Assembly: GCF_009812055.1 (NCBI RefSeq)
Contig: NZ_WQNH01000003.1
Span: 179,076-243,075 of the forward strand
Length of the DNA stretch: 64,000 bases
DNA from: Chelativorans xinjiangensis
GTDB taxonomy: Bacteria; Pseudomonadota; Alphaproteobacteria; Rhizobiales; Rhizobiaceae
Direction of reading: 5' to 3'
Position 1 is the stretch's first letter, and every line of letters starts with the position of its first letter. A program made the translations under genes and the position numbers. A model generated the notes under the pieces. That model was not told the DNA's origin and made no database searches. It worked only from the letters and a program-made list of their open reading frames with translations. This document shows positions 1 to 10,641 of the stretch, piece after piece.

Positions 1-1610
<1,610 letters not shown>

Positions 1611-1625
1611 GAATTCCTTATGCTC

Positions 1626-2909
1626 TCAAGCCGCTACCCGTTCAGCGGGAACCGCCGTCAGCCGCGCGCCGTCGTGTCCCGTGATAAAGGCGTCGACGAT
1701 CTCGCCGGGCTTGCCGGCCTTTATGGCGGCAAGGGTGAAGCCTTCCGTGCGGCCGAGGCCCTTACGCTCAACGAGAACGCGCTGCCGCGTGCCCTCGAGC
1801 GCCATAAGGTGCGACCGGTACGCCCCGTCGCCCGCCGCCCGCAGCCGTGCCGCGCGCTCCTTCACCACCGCGCGGGGCAGTAGCGGCATACGCGCCGCCG
1901 GTGTGCCCTCGCGCGGCGAGAAGGGGAAGACGTGCAGATGTGTGAGCCCGCATTCCTCGACGATCCTGAGCGAGTTCTGGAACATCGCCTCCGTCTCGGT
2001 CGGGAAGCCGGCGATGATGTCCGCGCCGAAGACGGCGTCGGGCCTGAGCCGACGCACCTCGTCGCAGAAACGGATGGAATCGGCCCTCAGATGCCGCCGC
2101 TTCATGCGCTTCAGGATCATGTCGTCGCCCGCCTGCAGCGACAGATGCAGATGCGGCATGAGCCGCCCCTCCTCGGCGAGCGCCGCCATAAGGTCGGCGT
2201 CCGCCTCGATGGAGTCGATGGAGGAAAGCCTGAGCCGCTTCAATTCCGGTACATACCGCAGGATCGCCCGGGTCAACCGGCCGAGCCGTGGGCTGCCGGG
2301 CAGGTCCGCACCATAGCTCGTCAGGTCCACACCCGTCAGCACCACCTCGGTATAACCGTTGTCGACCAGGCGCTTCACCTGGTCCACCACCGCGCCCATG
2401 GGCACGGAGCGGGAATTGCCGCGCCCGTATGGGATGATGCAGAAGGTGCAGCGGTGGTCGCAGCCGTTCTGCACCTGCACGAAGGCGCGTGCCCGCCCCT
2501 CGATGGCATCCACCATGTGCGAGGCGGTCTCGCGCACCTCCATGATATCGTTGACGCGCACCTTTTCGAAGCGGTTGACGCCGAAATCCGGCAGCGCGCG
2601 ATAGCTATGGCGTTGCAGCTTCTCCTCGTTGCCGAGAACGAGGTCCACCTCTTCCATCTCGCCGAAGGTGGCCGGCTCCGTCTGCGCCGCACATCCGGTG
2701 ACGATGATGCGCGCCTCCGGCCTCTCGCGTCTGGCCTTGCGGATCGCCTGCCGCGCCTGGCGCACGGCTTCCGCCGTCACGGCGCAGGTGTTGATGACGA
2801 CGGCGCCGCCGTCGAGCGCATCGAGCCCTGCAGCGCCGGCCTCGCGCTTGATGACCTCGGACTCGTAGGCGTTGAGCCGGCAGCCGAAGGTGACGACATC
2901 CACCGCCAT
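1626..2909 (-). CDS. mtaB: tRNA threonylcarbamoyladenosine methylthiotransferase MtaB
   Basis: Radical-SAM methylthiotransferase that adds the 2-methylthio group to t6A37 of ANN-decoding tRNAs. The start at 2909 gives [13 protein letters not shown], 427 residues, the usual MtaB size. A longer open frame to 2978 would run deep into dapF and adds no conserved sequence. The N-terminal UPF0004 domain carries Cys10, a second Cys in NTCAVT and a third in GCAAQ, which together bind the auxiliary cluster. The radical-SAM CxxxCxxC motif appears as CDHRCTFC, and the C-terminal third matches a TRAM-like region. The dapF stop and mtaB start overlap by one base (TGATG), so the two genes are probably translationally coupled. 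ftsY follows 15 bp downstream. Confidence 0.95.
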   Translation of the reverse strand: MAVDVVTFGCRLNAYESEVIKREAGAAGLDALDGGAVVINTCAVTAEAVRQARQAIRKARRERPEARIIVTGCAAQTEPATFGEMEEVDLVLGNEEKLQRHSYRALPDFGVNRFEKVRVNDIMEVRETASHMVDAIEGRARAFVQVQNGCDHRCTFCIIPYGRGNSRSVPMGAVVDQVKRLVDNGYTEVVLTGVDLTSYGADLPGSPRLGRLTRAILRYVPELKRLRLSSIDSIEADADLMAALAEEGRLMPHLHLSLQAGDDMILKRMKRRHLRADSIRFCDEVRRLRPDAVFGADIIAGFPTETEAMFQNSLRIVEECGLTHLHVFPFSPREGTPAARMPLLPRAVVKERAARLRAAGDGAYRSHLMALEGTRQRVLVERKGLGRTEGFTLAAIKAGKPGEIVDAFITGHDGARLTAVPAERVAA

Positions 2910-3790
2910 CAGGCCGCCCCCTCCTTCTCGCGTTCCCATTCGCCCGTTGCCGGGTCGAAGCGGCCGGAAAACTCCCATTCCGCCGGCCCGGTCATGACCA
3001 CGTGGTCGTCTCCACGCCAGAGGATGTCGAGCGGCCCGCCCGGAACGGTGACCGTGACCTGCCGTCCCGTGCGCCCCGTGCGTGCCGCCGCGACGGCCGC
3101 CGCACAGGCCGCCGAGCCGCAGGCCCGCGTCAGCCCCGCTCCACGCTCCCAGGTGCGGATGGTCATGGCATCCCGCGCCGTCACGTGGGCGATGGTGATG
3201 TTGGCGCGCTCGGGAAACATCGGATGATGCTCGAGGAGCGGCCCGAAGCGTTCCAGGTCGTAGGCGTTCACGTCGCCGTCCACCCAGAAGACCGCGTGCG
3301 GATTGCCCATCGATACGACGGAGGGCGAATGCAGCACCGGCGCGTCGATCGGCCCCACCTGCAATTCGATCATGCGCGTGTCGCGGAACTCTTCGGCCAG
3401 CGGGATCTCCTGCCAGCCGAAGCGCGGCCGGCCCATATCGACGGAGATCAGCCCGTCCGTATGCTCCTCGGCGTCGAGCACGCCGGCAACGGTTTCGAAG
3501 GTGAAGCGGCTCCGCTCGGTCTCGGCGGAAAGCGCCTGCACGACGCAGCGCATGCCGTTGCCGCAGGCCTGCGCCATGCTGCCGTCGGAATTGATGATCT
3601 CGACATAATAGTCGGTGCCCGGTGCCTTCGGATCGTGGATGGCCATGATCTGGTCGAAACGGGTTGCCGGATCGGCGGCGAGCGCGACGGCTGCGGCAGG
3701 CAGCACGCGATCCGCGCGCCCGCGCATGTCGGCAACGATGATTTCGTTGCCGAGCCCGTTCATCTTTGCGAATTGCGCCAGTTCCGCCAT
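2909..3790 (-). CDS. dapF: Diaminopimelate epimerase DapF
   Basis: Converts LL- to meso-diaminopimelate for lysine and peptidoglycan synthesis in the cytosol. The start at 3790 ([15 protein letters not shown]) gives 293 residues, normal for the family; an upstream ATG at 3853 would add 21 residues that are not family-like. Both catalytic cysteines are present, Cys76 in [10 protein letters not shown] and Cys224 in [10 protein letters not shown], as is the MGNPHAV segment. It is the first gene of a dapF-mtaB-ftsY run, an arrangement familiar from Rhizobiales. Confidence 0.96.
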   Translation of the reverse strand: MAELAQFAKMNGLGNEIIVADMRGRADRVLPAAAVALAADPATRFDQIMAIHDPKAPGTDYYVEIINSDGSMAQACGNGMRCVVQALSAETERSRFTFETVAGVLDAEEHTDGLISVDMGRPRFGWQEIPLAEEFRDTRMIELQVGPIDAPVLHSPSVVSMGNPHAVFWVDGDVNAYDLERFGPLLEHHPMFPERANITIAHVTARDAMTIRTWERGAGLTRACGSAACAAAVAAARTGRTGRQVTVTVPGGPLDILWRGDDHVVMTGPAEWEFSGRFDPATGEWEREKEGAA

Positions 3791-3861
3791 GGGTTCCGAT
3801 CCCGTCGGGGTTTGGCGCCTATATGGCGGATGACGCCGCAAATTACCAGACACGCGGGGTC

Positions 3862-3966
3862 TTAGAGCAATTCCAGGAAAAGTGGGAACCGGCTTTCCGG
3901 CCGGAATTGCGACAAGACAACGAGTTAGACCAGTTCATCGGTTCCATGAAACGATGAATTGGTCTA
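3862..3966. repeat. Dispersed Rhizobiales intergenic repeat (AGAGCAATTCCAGGAA type), copy 1
   Basis: Begins AGAGCAATTCCAGGAAAAG and contains imperfect palindromes (for example CAATTCC... with GGAATTG). A related copy is at 55727-55795. I recognise this as a common intergenic element of Mesorhizobium-like genomes. Its 3' part (AGACCAGTTCATCGG ... GATGAATTGGTCTA) forms a second stem. Confidence 0.8.
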
Positions 3967-4125
3967 GGCGATGGCGATGATTCCGAGGACGGCGAGCAGG
4001 AACAGGACAAGGACGAGGAGGATGAGGATTTTTGCCACGGCCATAGCCGCGCCGGCAATGCTGTTGAGGCCAAAAAGGCTCGCTATGGCCGCGATAATAA
4101 GAAGGATGAGAACCCATTTGAGCAT
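3964..4125 (-). CDS. Small DUF1328 (YtjA-like) membrane protein
   Basis: 53-residue hydrophobic protein starting MLKWVLILLIIAAI. It has two predicted membrane segments (about 3-20 and 31-52) joined by a short loop with FGLNSIAGAA, the hallmark of the DUF1328 family. No biochemical role is established. The ATG at 4125 is preferred over an upstream start because it has an AAGGA ribosome-binding site (GAAGGACATTTCC) at correct spacing and matches the usual family length. It is a single gene, and its end touches the dispersed repeat at 3862-3966. Confidence 0.9.
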   Translation of the reverse strand: MLKWVLILLIIAAIASLFGLNSIAGAAMAVAKILILLVLVLFLLAVLGIIAIA

Positions 4126-4348
4126 GGAAATGTCCTTCGCAAGAACGAACGCCTTGCGATAACGCGATCTCCCGCAGCCGGTTCCCTGCCTTTTCGGTAC
4201 ACGCAGCGCGTGCAATAGTGGGTAATTTCTCTACGGAAACCGGTTCTTAACCATGACGGTGTGTGATAATTTCCAATCTTCGCCACGATTGAGCGCAAAC
4301 AGGAGTGCGATCGAGGGCGCGGACCTTCGGCCCAAAACGGAGAGAGGG

Positions 4349-4888
4349 ATGCTACACTCGAAAACCGGAATTCTCGCCATCTCGCTGTTGGCGCTTGGCT
4401 TGGCCGGCTGCCAGTCCGGCCGCTTCGGCACGGCGCAGGCGCCCGCGCCGTTGCCAGCCGCGCCTTCGGGCACGGTAAGCGGAAGCCAGCTTCCCCCGCC
4501 GACCGCACCGGCCGACGCCGGCGCATTTCCCGCCGCGCCCAACCAGCCGGGGACCGACGTCGCGGCGCTCGATCCTGAAGCGCAAGCGGCAGCAGCAGCG
4601 GCGGCACCCACGATCGACAAGAACAGCCTGCTCGGCTCGTGGTCGGTCAGCTCTGGCGGCTCCAACTGCCAGATGTTCCTGACGCTCACCAAATACGGCA
4701 ATGCTTCCCGCGGCGGCACGCGCGGCTGTTCGGGAGCGCTCGCTGATATGCGTGGTTGGGACCTCGCGGGAAAGCAGCTCGAGATATATAACGATGCCGG
4801 TGACACGATCGCGCGCCTTTATTCGAGCGGCGGCGAACGGCTCGACGGCCAGACCACGACCGGCATGCCCGTCTCGCTCTCCCGCTGA
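4349..4888 (+). CDS. Omp19-like outer-membrane lipoprotein, AprI/Inh protease-inhibitor family
   Basis: 179-residue lipoprotein. MLHSKTGILAISLLALGLAGC is a type II signal peptide with lipidated Cys21 in the LAGC lipobox. A low-complexity Pro/Ala linker (about 25-90) precedes a beta-barrel domain beginning near LLGSWSVSSGG and ending with LYSSGGERLDGQTTTG...LSR. That ending closely parallels Brucella Omp19, an Inh-type metalloprotease inhibitor anchored in the outer membrane. Two cysteines (NCQMF and RGCSG) could form the disulfide seen in this fold. The ATG at 4349 is chosen because AGAGAGGG precedes it and it starts a proper signal peptide; an open frame from 4253 has no signal sequence. Confidence 0.88.
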   Translation: MLHSKTGILAISLLALGLAGCQSGRFGTAQAPAPLPAAPSGTVSGSQLPPPTAPADAGAFPAAPNQPGTDVAALDPEAQAAAAAAAPTIDKNSLLGSWSVSSGGSNCQMFLTLTKYGNASRGGTRGCSGALADMRGWDLAGKQLEIYNDAGDTIARLYSSGGERLDGQTTTGMPVSLSR

Positions 4889-4951
4889 ACCGCAGGTGGG
4901 GCGCAACCCCGCCATGCCCATGAACCCGCCAGCCTCTTTCCGGTAACGCCC

Positions 4952-6121
4952 ATGTCCCTGCGCGACGGCCTTGTGACGCATCTCACCGTCGCGCAGCGCT
5001 ACACCCATATGGTGGAAACCGGCGCGGCCACCCACGATGCCGCGCAGGAGAAGGTGGCGGCCGCGCTCGACCGTCTGATCGACCGCATCGAGGAGCGGCG
5101 GCTGGCCCGCAAGTCGAGCGCGCTCGGCTGGCTCTTCGCGAAACGCCGCAAGAACGGCCCCGTCACCGGGCTCTATATCCACGGCGGCGTGGGACGCGGC
5201 AAGACCATGCTCATGGACCTCTTCTTCGAGCTCCTCCCCGTGCGTGGCAAGCGGCGCGCCCATTTCAACGACTTCATGGCCGATGTGCACGACCGCATCG
5301 CCCGCCACCGCGAAGCCCTGAAGAACGGCGAGGCGCGCGAGACGGACCCTATCCCTCCGGTTGCCACCGACCTGGCCAAGCAAGCCTGGGTCCTTTGCTT
5401 CGACGAGTTCTCGGTGACGGACATCGCCGACGCCATGATCCTGTCGCGCCTCTTCTCCGCCCTTTTCGCCAAGGGTGTCGTGCTGGTCGCCACTTCCAAC
5501 GTGGCGCCGGAGGACCTCTACCGCGACGGCCTGAACCGCGGCCTTTTCGAACCCTTCATCGACATCCTGAAGCGCTACACCTCCGTTCTGCACCTCGACG
5601 CGACAACGGACTACCGGCTGGAAAAGCTCAATCGCCTGCCGGTATATATGACCCCGCTGAACGCCGAGACGGAGCGCATGATGGACGAGGCGTGGGAGAC
5701 GGCGACGGACGGGCGGGAAGAAGGCGCGGAGGAACTGACCGTGAAGGGCCGCAAGGCGAGGGTCCCGCGCGCCGCCGGGCGCGCCGCCCGCTTCACCTTC
5801 GCCGACCTTTGCCAGCAACCGCTGGGCGCCCGCGACTTCCTCGCCATCGCCGACCGCTTCGATACGCTCTTCATCGACCGCGTGCCGGTGATGGCGCCAG
5901 CGCAGCGCAACGAGGCAAAGCGTTTCATCCTGCTTATCGACACCCTTTATGACAGCCGCGTCCGCCTCTTCCTCTCGGCGGAAGCAGGCCCCGACCAGCT
6001 TTACAGCGCACCCTCCGGCACGGAGGCCTTCGAGTTCTCGCGCACCGCCTCGCGCCTCATGGAAATGCAGAGCCGCGACTGGATGGAAAAAGGCGCCCGG
6101 GCAGCGGCTTCCGTCGCCTGA
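4952..6121 (+). CDS. zapE: Cell division ATPase ZapE (AFG1 family)
   Basis: 389-residue AFG1-like P-loop ATPase. ZapE of E. coli associates with the Z-ring, and mitochondrial AFG1/LACE1 homologues act in protein quality control. Walker A is GGVGRGKT (78-85), and the Walker B region is VLCFDEFSVTD (about 147-157). LVATSNVAPEDLYRDGLNR and FIDRVP further downstream are family landmarks. In many Rhizobiales it precedes mdh and the suc genes, as here. There is only a weak ribosome-binding sequence before the ATG. The gene ends 206 bp before mdh. Confidence 0.94.
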   Translation: MSLRDGLVTHLTVAQRYTHMVETGAATHDAAQEKVAAALDRLIDRIEERRLARKSSALGWLFAKRRKNGPVTGLYIHGGVGRGKTMLMDLFFELLPVRGKRRAHFNDFMADVHDRIARHREALKNGEARETDPIPPVATDLAKQAWVLCFDEFSVTDIADAMILSRLFSALFAKGVVLVATSNVAPEDLYRDGLNRGLFEPFIDILKRYTSVLHLDATTDYRLEKLNRLPVYMTPLNAETERMMDEAWETATDGREEGAEELTVKGRKARVPRAAGRAARFTFADLCQQPLGARDFLAIADRFDTLFIDRVPVMAPAQRNEAKRFILLIDTLYDSRVRLFLSAEAGPDQLYSAPSGTEAFEFSRTASRLMEMQSRDWMEKGARAAASVA

Positions 6122-6134
6122 GCAAGGAAATTTT

Positions 6135-6199
6135 TTGACGTTTACGTAAATTAAAATACATCTAACCGATTGAAAACATAGAGGCGAAAATAATCGGTT
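6135..6199. promoter_or_regulatory. Candidate operator region upstream of mdh
   Basis: 6135-6150 reads TTGACGTTTACGTAAA, a near-perfect palindrome of the form TTkACGTwwACGTmAA, reminiscent of MerR-type (LiuR-like) sites. It is followed by an inverted repeat AACCGATT (6164-6171) / AATCGGTT (6192-6199). This AT-rich patch in a high-GC intergenic region probably holds the promoter of the mdh-suc block. The assignment to a regulator is a guess. Confidence 0.4.
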
Positions 6200-6201
6200 G
6201 A

Positions 6202-7293
<1,092 letters not shown>

Positions 7294-7303
7294 GACCCGG
7301 CCC

Positions 7304-8497
7304 ATGAACATCCACGAATACCAGGCCAAGCAACTGCTCAAGGGCTACGGCGCCCCCGTCGCCGAGGGCGTTCCGGTCTTCAAGCGGGAAGAGGCGGAGG
7401 CCGCCGCCAGGAAACTGCCCGGCCCGCTCTATGTCGTGAAGAGCCAGATCCACGCCGGCGGGCGCGGCAAGGGCAAGTTCAAGGAGCTCGGCCCCGACGC
7501 CAAGGGCGGCGTGCGGCTTGCCAAGAGCGTCGAGGAGGTGGTTGCCCACACCAGCGAGATGCTCGGCAACACGCTGGTGACCAAGCAGACCGGCCCCGAG
7601 GGCAAGCAGGTGAACCGCCTCTATATCGAGGACGGCGCCGACATCGACCGCGAGCTTTACCTCTCCATCCTGATCGACCGCACCGTCGGCCGCCCGGCCT
7701 TCGTCGTCTCCACCGAGGGCGGCATGGACATCGAGGCGGTGGCCGAGGAGACGCCGGAAAAGATCCTGACGCTGGCCATCGACCCGGATAAAGGCGTGAC
7801 GGCGGAGGATATCGCCAAACTCAACGCCGCGCTGAAGCTCGAAGGCGACGCGGCGAAGGACGGCGAGACGCTGTTCCCCATCCTCTATAAGGCCTTCACC
7901 GAGAAGGACATGAGCCTTCTGGAGGTCAACCCGCTGATCGTCATGGAGAACGGCCGCCTGCGCGTGCTCGACGCCAAGGTCTCCTTCGACAACAACGCCC
8001 TCTTCCGCCATGAGGACGTCGTCGCGCTGCGCGACACGACGGAGGAGGACGAGAAGGAGATCGAGGCCTCCAAATACGACCTCGCCTATGTGGCGCTCGA
8101 CGGCAATATCGGCTGCATGGTCAACGGCGCCGGGCTTGCCATGGCGACCATGGACATCATCAAGCTCTACGGCGCCGAGCCCGCCAACTTCCTCGACGTC
8201 GGCGGCGGCGCTTCGAAGGAGAAGGTGACGGCCGCCTTCAAGATCATTACCGCCGACCCGAACGTGAAGGGCATCCTCGTCAACATCTTCGGCGGCATCA
8301 TGCGCTGCGACGTGATCGCCGAGGGCGTCATCGCCGCGGTGAAGGAAGTGGGCCTGAAGGTGCCGCTGGTCGTGCGGCTTGAGGGCACCAACGTCGCGCT
8401 CGGCAAGAAGATCATCTCGGAGAGCGGGCTGAACGTCATCCCCGCCGATGATCTCGACGACGCGGCGAAGAAGATCGTGGCGGCGGTGGGGAGTTGA
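7304..8497 (+). CDS. sucC: Succinyl-CoA synthetase (ADP-forming), beta subunit
   Basis: 397 residues beginning [19 protein letters not shown]. It holds an N-terminal ATP-grasp domain for nucleotide binding ([14 protein letters not shown] near 46-59) and a C-terminal flavodoxin-like CoA-ligase domain ([27 protein letters not shown]). With SucD it makes succinate, ATP and CoA from succinyl-CoA. It starts 10 bp after mdh. Unusually, its partner sucD is not the next gene: a toxin-antitoxin pair and a cupin gene (8551-9593) lie between. Confidence 0.97.
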   Translation: MNIHEYQAKQLLKGYGAPVAEGVPVFKREEAEAAARKLPGPLYVVKSQIHAGGRGKGKFKELGPDAKGGVRLAKSVEEVVAHTSEMLGNTLVTKQTGPEGKQVNRLYIEDGADIDRELYLSILIDRTVGRPAFVVSTEGGMDIEAVAEETPEKILTLAIDPDKGVTAEDIAKLNAALKLEGDAAKDGETLFPILYKAFTEKDMSLLEVNPLIVMENGRLRVLDAKVSFDNNALFRHEDVVALRDTTEEDEKEIEASKYDLAYVALDGNIGCMVNGAGLAMATMDIIKLYGAEPANFLDVGGGASKEKVTAAFKIITADPNVKGILVNIFGGIMRCDVIAEGVIAAVKEVGLKVPLVVRLEGTNVALGKKIISESGLNVIPADDLDDAAKKIVAAVGS

Positions 8498-8504
8498 GAT
8501 TTTA

Positions 8505-8541
8505 CACATAATCACACATATTAAGACTGTGTGATTATGTG
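8505..8541. promoter_or_regulatory. Perfect 14-bp inverted repeat, probable antitoxin operator
   Basis: CACATAATCACACA (8505-8518) and TGTGTGATTATGTG (8528-8541) are exact reverse complements separated by TATTAAGAC. The repeat begins 8 bp after the sucC stop and ends where the antitoxin ribosome-binding site GGAGG begins. It has no T-run, so it is unlikely to be a terminator. RHH-type antitoxins typically autoregulate through such palindromes. Confidence 0.65.
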
Positions 8542-8550
8542 GAGGTTGCG

Positions 8551-8847
8551 ATGAAGAACGTGACGCTGGCCATTGACGAGACACTGCTTGAGCAAGCCCG
8601 CAAGCTCGCCGAGAAGCGGAAGACCACGCTCAACGCGATGGTCCGCGGCCTGCTTGCCCACGAGGTCGAGCAGGAAGATCGGATCGCGTGGGCGAAGGAA
8701 GGCATGCGGCGGCTGATGGAAGAAAGGCCTCTCGATTTAGGGCCTGCCTATGAGTGGAACCGGGACGAGATCTATGCCGAACGAGAGGATCGAATGCTTT
8801 CTCGACTCGAACGTCCTCCTCTACGCGGCTTCGGAGAGGACACGTGA
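8551..8847 (+). CDS. VapB-like antitoxin with ribbon-helix-helix N-terminus
   Basis: 98 residues. The N-terminus MKNVTLAIDETLLEQARKLA followed by KTTLNAMVRGLLA has the strand-helix-helix pattern of RHH DNA-binding antitoxins. The rest (about 45-98) is charged and probably wraps the toxin. ATG 8551 is preferred over the in-frame GTG 8539 because GGAGG at 8541-8545 is correctly spaced. The gene overlaps the downstream PIN toxin by 74 bp, a strong sign of a coupled module. It should neutralise that toxin and repress the pair through the inverted repeat at 8505-8541. Confidence 0.85.
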   Translation: MKNVTLAIDETLLEQARKLAEKRKTTLNAMVRGLLAHEVEQEDRIAWAKEGMRRLMEERPLDLGPAYEWNRDEIYAEREDRMLSRLERPPLRGFGEDT

Positions 8848-9196
8848 TCCGCTTCGTCACGACATCGCACATGACCTCGTTCTCGGGACGCTTTTCGGCG
8901 TATCGGGTCAGACGCTTGCCGAGTTTGCCAATGTCGCGCGCCGCAAGTCTCTCGCCAATGACGGTGTGGTGGACCGGTGGTTGGCATTTCTCGGGCAGCT
9001 TCCGTTCGTGCCAGTCGATCAGGCCTATGTCGCCGCGGGGCTTCGCATGGCCAGAAGGTACCAGCTCAAATACCATGACGCGGCGCTGCTCGGCGCGGCG
9101 GAGCGGCTCGGTGCGCCCGTTTTCTACACCGAAGACCTCAACCACAACCAGATTTACGGGTCTGTCCGAGCCGTGAACCCGTTTCTCGAACAGTGA
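8774..9196 (+). CDS. VapC-type PIN-domain ribonuclease toxin
   Basis: 140-residue PIN domain. The four acidic metal ligands expected of VapC nucleases are visible: Asp11 in FLDSNVLLYA, Glu50 in TLAEFANVAR, Asp102 in KYHDAALLGAAE and Asp121 in YTEDLNHNQ. Such toxins cleave specific RNAs (tRNA or rRNA) unless bound by their antitoxin; the target here cannot be told from sequence. The start at 8774 (MPNERIECF) fits the PIN fold. An alternative start at 8750 adds eight residues. All catalytic residues are kept, so the toxin looks functional. Confidence 0.9.
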   Translation: MPNERIECFLDSNVLLYAASERTRDPLRHDIAHDLVLGTLFGVSGQTLAEFANVARRKSLANDGVVDRWLAFLGQLPFVPVDQAYVAAGLRMARRYQLKYHDAALLGAAERLGAPVFYTEDLNHNQIYGSVRAVNPFLEQ

Positions 9197-9221
9197 TAGC
9201 CATCGCAGAAGAACGAGCCTG

Positions 9222-9593
9222 ATGCCACCCCGAAAGATCAATCTCTTGGACGCCGCCGACCGGCAGATTCACAAGGTCTTCGATCCCCACATCGCAGGCG
9301 ACGTGAACGATTCGCAGGTCAAGATCGCCAAGTTCGGCGAGGTGTTCGACTGGCACGCCCACGACAACGAGGACGAGGCCTTTCTCGTCCTGCGCGGCCG
9401 CATCGCCATCGACTTCCGTGACGGCTCCGTTGAGCTGGACGAGGGCGAGTTCGTCGTCGTGCCGAAGACCGTCGAGCACCGCCCCCGCTCGCTCACTCCC
9501 GAGCCCGTCGTCCTCATGTTCGAGCCTGCCACGACCCTCAACACGGGCAACGCCGAGAGTGATTTGACTGTCACCGAGTTGAAGCGGCTTTAG
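9222..9593 (+). CDS. Small cupin-domain protein
   Basis: 123-residue single-domain cupin. Motif 1 is recognisable as [18 protein letters not shown] with His/His/Glu metal ligands, and motif 2 as [14 protein letters not shown]. Such small cupins may be isomerases, dioxygenases or sugar-binding proteins; no substrate can be assigned. It lies 25 bp after the toxin gene. Its TAG stop overlaps the AGGAGA ribosome-binding site of sucD, so it is probably translated from the suc transcript. It may have entered together with the toxin-antitoxin pair. Confidence 0.88.
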   Translation: MPPRKINLLDAADRQIHKVFDPHIAGDVNDSQVKIAKFGEVFDWHAHDNEDEAFLVLRGRIAIDFRDGSVELDEGEFVVVPKTVEHRPRSLTPEPVVLMFEPATTLNTGNAESDLTVTELKRL

Positions 9594-9601
9594 GAGAAAG
9601 A

Positions 9602-10507
9602 ATGTCCATCCTCGTCAACAAAGACACCAGGGTTCTCGTCCAGGGCCTTACCGGCAAGACCGGCACCTTTCATACCGAGCAGGCGCTTGCCTATAACGGC
9701 ACGAAGATGGTGGGCGGCGTCCACCCGAAGAAGGGCGGCGAGACCTGGGGCTCGGTCGAAAGCGGCGCGCAGCTTCCCATCTTCGCCTCCGTGGCCGAGG
9801 GCAAGGAGAAGACGGGGGCGAACGCTTCCGTGATCTACGTGCCGCCGGCAGGGGCGGCAGCCGCCATCATCGAGGCGATCGAGGCGGAAATCCCGCTCAT
9901 CGTCTGCATCACCGAAGGGATTCCCGTGATTGACATGGTCAAGGTCAAGGCGCGGCTCGACAAGTCGAATTCCCGCCTGATCGGGCCGAACTGCCCGGGC
10001 GTGCTTACCCCCGACGAATGCAAGATCGGCATCATGCCGGGCAATATCTTCAAGAAGGGCTCGGTGGGCGTTGTATCGCGCTCCGGCACGCTTACCTATG
10101 AGGCCGTGTTCCAGACCACCAACGAGGGGCTCGGCCAGACGACAGCCGTCGGCATCGGCGGCGATCCCGTGAAGGGCACGGAGTTCATCGACGTCTTGGA
10201 GATGTTCCTGGCCGACGAGGCGACGGAATCCATCGTCATGATTGGCGAGATCGGCGGCTCGGCGGAAGAGGATGCAGCGCAGTTCATCCTGGACGAGGCG
10301 AAAAAGGGCCGCAAGAAGCCGATGGCGGGCTTCATCGCCGGCCGCACCGCCCCTCCCGGACGCACCATGGGCCACGCCGGCGCGGTGATCTCCGGCGGCA
10401 AGGGCGGCGCCGAAGACAAGATCGAAGCCATGGAGCGCGCCGGCATCAGGGTCTCGCCCTCGCCCGCGCGCCTTGGAAAAACCCTTGTCGAGGCGATCAA
10501 GGGTTGA
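9602..10507 (+). CDS. sucD: Succinyl-CoA synthetase (ADP-forming), alpha subunit
   Basis: 301 residues. The N-terminal CoA-binding Rossmann domain starts [21 protein letters not shown], and the phosphorylated active-site histidine is His258 in [16 protein letters not shown]. It forms the catalytic enzyme with SucC, from which it is separated here by about 1.1 kb of inserted genes. A strong AGGAGAAAG ribosome-binding site overlaps the cupin stop codon. The 134-bp gap to sucA is unusually structured. Confidence 0.97.
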   Translation: MSILVNKDTRVLVQGLTGKTGTFHTEQALAYNGTKMVGGVHPKKGGETWGSVESGAQLPIFASVAEGKEKTGANASVIYVPPAGAAAAIIEAIEAEIPLIVCITEGIPVIDMVKVKARLDKSNSRLIGPNCPGVLTPDECKIGIMPGNIFKKGSVGVVSRSGTLTYEAVFQTTNEGLGQTTAVGIGGDPVKGTEFIDVLEMFLADEATESIVMIGEIGGSAEEDAAQFILDEAKKGRKKPMAGFIAGRTAPPGRTMGHAGAVISGGKGGAEDKIEAMERAGIRVSPSPARLGKTLVEAIKG

Positions 10508-10518
10508 AAAGTTCTGGA

Positions 10519-10641
10519 ACGCCGACCGGCGCAATCCGGTTGGCGTCCGGTAAAGTGAGTGTAACGAGTAGGACGAAAAGCGTCCGCAACGGCCGGGGTT
10601 GAAGGCCGAAACATAAGGAGACGGAGCGAAAGGCTCCGGAA
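10519..10641 (+). promoter_or_regulatory. Structured leader upstream of sucA with hairpin between Shine-Dalgarno and start codon
   Basis: Four successive stems can be drawn: 10519-10529/10536-10546 (11 bp, one G-U), GGACG 10571-10575/CGTCC 10581-10585, CGGCC 10590-10594/GGCCG 10604-10608, and CGGAGC 10622-10627/GCTCCG 10633-10638 with loop GAAAG. The only good Shine-Dalgarno, AAGGAG (10615-10620), is 21 nt from the ATG at 10642. The last hairpin fills that space, so folding would bring it to an effective 4-nt spacing. No known riboswitch is recognised. Confidence 0.55.

Noticed and set aside
8505..8541. Rho-independent terminator of sucC
   Set aside because: The stem is AT-rich, has no T-run, and leads directly into the antitoxin ribosome-binding site.
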